A stretch of 8,978 nt of DNA from an uncultured Eubacteriales bacterium (GTDB lineage: Bacteria; Bacillota; Clostridia; UMGS1840). Below the pieces are notes generated by a model. The model was not told the origin of the DNA, ran no database searches, and saw nothing but the letters and a program-made list of their open reading frames with translations. The position numbers were made by a program, and so were the translations under genes. The DNA lies in assembly GCA_900555525.1 (NCBI GenBank), contig USLP01000038.1, positions 1-8,978 on the forward strand, written 5' to 3'. Below, piece by piece: positions 7,142 to 8,978 of the stretch (position 1 is the stretch's first letter; every line of letters starts with the position of its first letter).

Positions 7142-7742
7142 CTACCAGATCGACACGATCCGCATTAATTATATACGATTTATGCGTTTGGAGAAATTGA
7201 TCATCGGGTAGGGATTCCCCGATCCGCTTCAAGGTTGAATGGGTCAATCCTCTACCGGAAGTAGTATAGATACTAACATAATTTTCCAACGCCTCTACAA
7301 ATAAGATATCTCTTAGGTAGATCTTACGCATTTGCTTCTCGCTTTTCACGAAGAACGAGGCATCCGCATCCGGCGTATTCTCCCGAACCAAGAGGTCGTG
7401 CACCTTATTCACGCCTTTTAAGAAACGCTCAAAGGAAATAGGCTTCAGCAAATAATCCACGACATCCAGCTCATACCCTTTCAAGGCATATTGCTCATAA
7501 GCGGAAGTAACGATCACTTTGGGAGGCTGGTTTAAGGTCGCCAATAAATCCAAACCGGAAAGATAAGGCATCTCGATATCTAACAAAAGTAAATCCGGCT
7601 GCTGAGTTTTCAACAGGGTATTTAATTGGATAGCGTCCTCACATACACCGGTCAAGGAGAGAAAATCCACTCGCTCCACATACGATTGCAATCCTTTACG
7701 GGCCATCGGCTCATCATCTGTTATCACGCAGGTTATTGTCAT
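7083..7742 (-). CDS. LytTR-family response regulator, C-terminus replaced at the junction
   Basis: Two-component response regulator of the LytR/AlgR (LytTR) class, a transcription factor paired with the kinase just upstream. The receiver domain spans about residues 1-115, with Asp9 and Asp10, the phosphoacceptor Asp55 in LLLLDIEMPYLSG, and Lys100 in YLLKPISF. The LytTR DNA-binding domain starts near 130 (FFVKSEKQMRKIYLRDILFVEALENYVSIYT) and runs through THKSYIINADRVDLVEGNRL at about 187-205. The final stretch, about residues 206-219, is not LytTR sequence: it is epimerase DNA read in the wrong frame. A normal LytTR continues for some 25-35 residues with an IPIGRSY-like strand, so the real protein should be about 235-245 residues. 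The ATG at 7742 overlaps the kinase stop (ATGA, 7739-7742), indicating coupled translation. Target genes are not identifiable here. Confidence 0.88.
   Translation of the reverse strand: MTITCVITDDEPMARKGLQSYVERVDFLSLTGVCEDAIQLNTLLKTQQPDLLLLDIEMPYLSGLDLLATLNQPPKVIVTSAYEQYALKGYELDVVDYLLKPISFERFLKGVNKVHDLLVRENTPDADASFFVKSEKQMRKIYLRDILFVEALENYVSIYTTSGRGLTHSTLKRIGESLPDDQFLQTHKSYIINADRVDLVEGNRLCIASSCMGKCSPKH
7127..7145. other. Chimeric junction between a Clostridia-like and a Bacteroidales-like segment
   Basis: Right of this point the minus strand encodes a LytTR domain as far as VDLVEGNRL; left of it the minus strand encodes the epimerase from KGIDYV onward, in a different frame. The bases at about 7128-7141 make sense in both proteins: EGNRL in one frame, KGIDY in the other. 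This short shared word is where the two sources probably met. There is no insertion sequence, tRNA, integrase or target-site duplication here. Both conserved genes are cut at the same place, and gene type and translation signals change across it. Confidence 0.88.
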
Positions 7743-8821
7743 ATATCTTCTATTTCAATCATTAATTCCGCTACGAACTCAGTCTCTTCTTTCCGGGTTT
7801 CCAAACGGTGCTTATTGGGATACAATAAAGATAATCGGCGGCGTAAATTTACCAGACCGATGCCTTTACGTTGCCGTTCATCCACCGATTTACGCAACGC
7901 TTCGTCCTCCGCTGAAAGCTCGGGGATGGAGTTTCGTATAAACAAACTGATCCGGTTATTTTCCCATTTCATGATAATATCCAATTGATAATCGCCACCT
8001 ACGTATTTAAAGGCGTTCTCTACCAACGGCAGGAAGAGCAACGGATAAATCTCCAGTTCATTCAATTCGGGCGGAAACTCTACACGCAACCGCAGGCGTT
8101 CACTCATACGAAGCTTACGCAAAGCTATATAAGTTTTCAAATAATCAATTTCTTGTAGGATACTGACCTTCTGATTACCGCCATACAGTTGGTAACGCAA
8201 GAGTTCGGATATCATCTCTAACGTGCGACGAGGCGCCTTGTTACTTTCATCAATCTGGAAATAAACGGTATTAAGCGCATTAAACAAGAAGTGAGGATGA
8301 TATTGGGATTTCAAGAACTTCAATTCCGTCTGTAATTGATCATTCTTGATCTTTTCCAGTTGGATACGCTGCTCGGCGTAATCTTTATCCAATACTTGAG
8401 CTCGCTGAACATTATAGACCATAAACGCAAACAAACACCCTATCACGTTCGCGATTATTATATCGTCCATATGGAAAGCATCACCGGTAAATATACGGGT
8501 TATTGCCAACGTAGCATTCACACCCAATATAATAAATAAGAAAGGCATTCCATACGATCTCCAAACAAATTTCCACCTATTCGGTTCTTTCGCTCTTCGG
8601 CTCTTCTCGATCTGCCATCTGAAATAAATAAAAAACAAATAAGAGACAAAAGCAAGGATCACGATTTCTAAGATACTATTCCCCAAGGACTGTGTCCAAT
8701 AGTGTCCTTCTTTCGTATAATCCGTTACCCAGCGGATACAAGAATACAAAGAGACCGCAAAAATCATGGCATATACCCACTTATATATCTTTTTCATAAA
8801 CCATTTGTCTAGAGGTTTCAC
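7739..8821 (-). CDS. LytS/YehU-type membrane sensor histidine kinase
   Basis: Sensor kinase of the His_kinase/HATPase class that partners LytTR regulators. Four predicted TM helices lie at about residues 15-31, 47-68, 90-110 and 120-137, followed by a coiled-coil-like charged linker (138-168). The phosphorylation motif is QYHPHFLFNALNTVYF at 173-188, with the conserved PHFLFN histidine at 177. The ATPase domain has the N-box PLVENAFKYV (Asn269) and the G-box GIGLVNLRRRL at 320-330; the D-box is weak, as usual in this group. There is no large periplasmic sensor domain, so the signal is probably sensed within the membrane. The start is uncertain: GTG at 8821 gives 360 residues, while ATG at 8797 gives 352 and keeps all helices. 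No Shine-Dalgarno is visible for either, as is common in Bacteroidetes. The GTG overlaps the stop of the upstream frame. Confidence 0.9.
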   Translation of the reverse strand: MKPLDKWFMKKIYKWVYAMIFAVSLYSCIRWVTDYTKEGHYWTQSLGNSILEIVILAFVSYLFFIYFRWQIEKSRRAKEPNRWKFVWRSYGMPFLFIILGVNATLAITRIFTGDAFHMDDIIIANVIGCLFAFMVYNVQRAQVLDKDYAEQRIQLEKIKNDQLQTELKFLKSQYHPHFLFNALNTVYFQIDESNKAPRRTLEMISELLRYQLYGGNQKVSILQEIDYLKTYIALRKLRMSERLRLRVEFPPELNELEIYPLLFLPLVENAFKYVGGDYQLDIIMKWENNRISLFIRNSIPELSAEDEALRKSVDERQRKGIGLVNLRRRLSLLYPNKHRLETRKEETEFVAELMIEIEDI

Positions 8822-8978
8822 AAATTTATTCTTTTACTTTCATCTACCCTATGATTCCGGTGAGATTCTTTCACCTCCAAACCACGATTTATACGATAGG
8901 TCAAAGAGATACCGACTACCGTCCGGTTCATCCGTTCTTTTATAAAGGCATGTTGGGTAGGAATCATCACACTCATTC
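8818..8978 (-). CDS. C-terminal end of a probable outer-membrane beta-barrel protein (5' end outside window)
   Basis: The minus strand is open from the window edge for 52 codons to a TGA at 8820-8818. Its central part reads RMNRTVVGISLTYRINRGLEVK. The alternating pattern and the SLTYRxN strand near the end resemble the last barrel strand of Bacteroidetes outer-membrane beta-barrel and TonB-dependent-receptor-like proteins; a short hydrophilic tail (SHRNHRVDESKRINL) follows. The stop overlaps the GTG candidate start of the kinase, so the genes are probably cotranscribed, an arrangement seen in Bacteroidetes where LytTR kinase/regulator pairs follow a barrel-protein gene. Only a fragment is visible, so the family call is tentative; the open frame and the lack of a competing ORF support it being coding. 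Confidence 0.6.
   Translation of the reverse strand, partial: MSVMIPTQHAFIKERMNRTVVGISLTYRINRGLEVKESHRNHRVDESKRINL

Noticed and set aside
7083..7160. Horizontal transfer or a genuine gene fusion at the LytTR/epimerase boundary
   Set aside because: The join is out of frame, truncates both proteins, and shows no integrase, tRNA, insertion sequence or direct repeat; only a short shared word is present.
7626..7988. Plus-strand 120-residue open frame across the kinase/regulator boundary
   Set aside because: It spans the ATGA-coupled boundary of two clear minus-strand genes, and its peptide shows no domain.
8821..8828. Bacteroides-type -7 box (TAAATTTG on the minus strand) before the kinase
   Set aside because: It fits the TAnnTTTG consensus, but no TTTG -33 element is found about 20 bp upstream, and the kinase is probably cotranscribed with the upstream frame.
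1..8978. CRISPR arrays, tRNA or rRNA genes, insertion sequences, riboswitches
   Set aside because: Reading both strands I saw no repeat-spacer pattern, tRNA-like cloverleaf, transposase motif or long structured leader. The only untranslated stretches are about 100 bp each (1748-1847 and 3790-3897) and are explained by regulatory elements.

Overview
The window is two unrelated pieces of bacterial DNA joined near position 7127-7145, so it reads as a chimeric contig rather than one locus. Everything is encoded on the minus strand. The left piece (1 to about 7140) looks like a low-GC Gram-positive, probably a gut Clostridia: strong Shine-Dalgarno sites, a consensus sigma-A promoter, an intrinsic terminator and a Bacillus/Clostridium-type 11-bp Pho-box array. 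The right piece (about 7130 to 8978) looks like a Bacteroidales bacterium: a LytS/YehU-type kinase and LytTR regulator pair behind the C-terminus of what looks like an outer-membrane beta-barrel protein, with no obvious Shine-Dalgarno sites. These origins are inferred from gene type and signals, not from a database search.

Left piece, in transcription order (right to left): a 5'-truncated UDP-N-acetylhexosamine 4-epimerase-like gene, a very AT-rich glycosyltransferase, and a second GT4 glycosyltransferase overlapping it by 20 bp. Together they are the tail of a surface-polysaccharide operon, closed by a hairpin terminator at 3850-3889. Directly behind the terminator, a TTGACA-17-TACAAT promoter starts a PhoB/PhoP-like response regulator and its PhoR-like kinase. 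Then, behind a Pho-box array with its own -10, comes a Na+/phosphate cotransporter with a PhoU-like C-terminal domain, cut by the left edge of the window. The second half of the left piece is thus a compact phosphate-starvation module: sensor, regulator, regulated promoter and transporter.

Right piece, in transcription order: the last 52 codons of a probable outer-membrane barrel protein, a four-TM sensor kinase, and a LytTR response regulator coupled to it by an ATGA overlap. The regulator loses its natural C-terminus at the junction, where the sequence switches into the middle of the epimerase in another frame. Two conserved genes truncated at the same point, with no mobile element or repeat between them, point to an assembly or library chimera.

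I found no credible new biological system. The items most worth following are the junction, the Pho-box array and the AT-rich glycosyltransferase.
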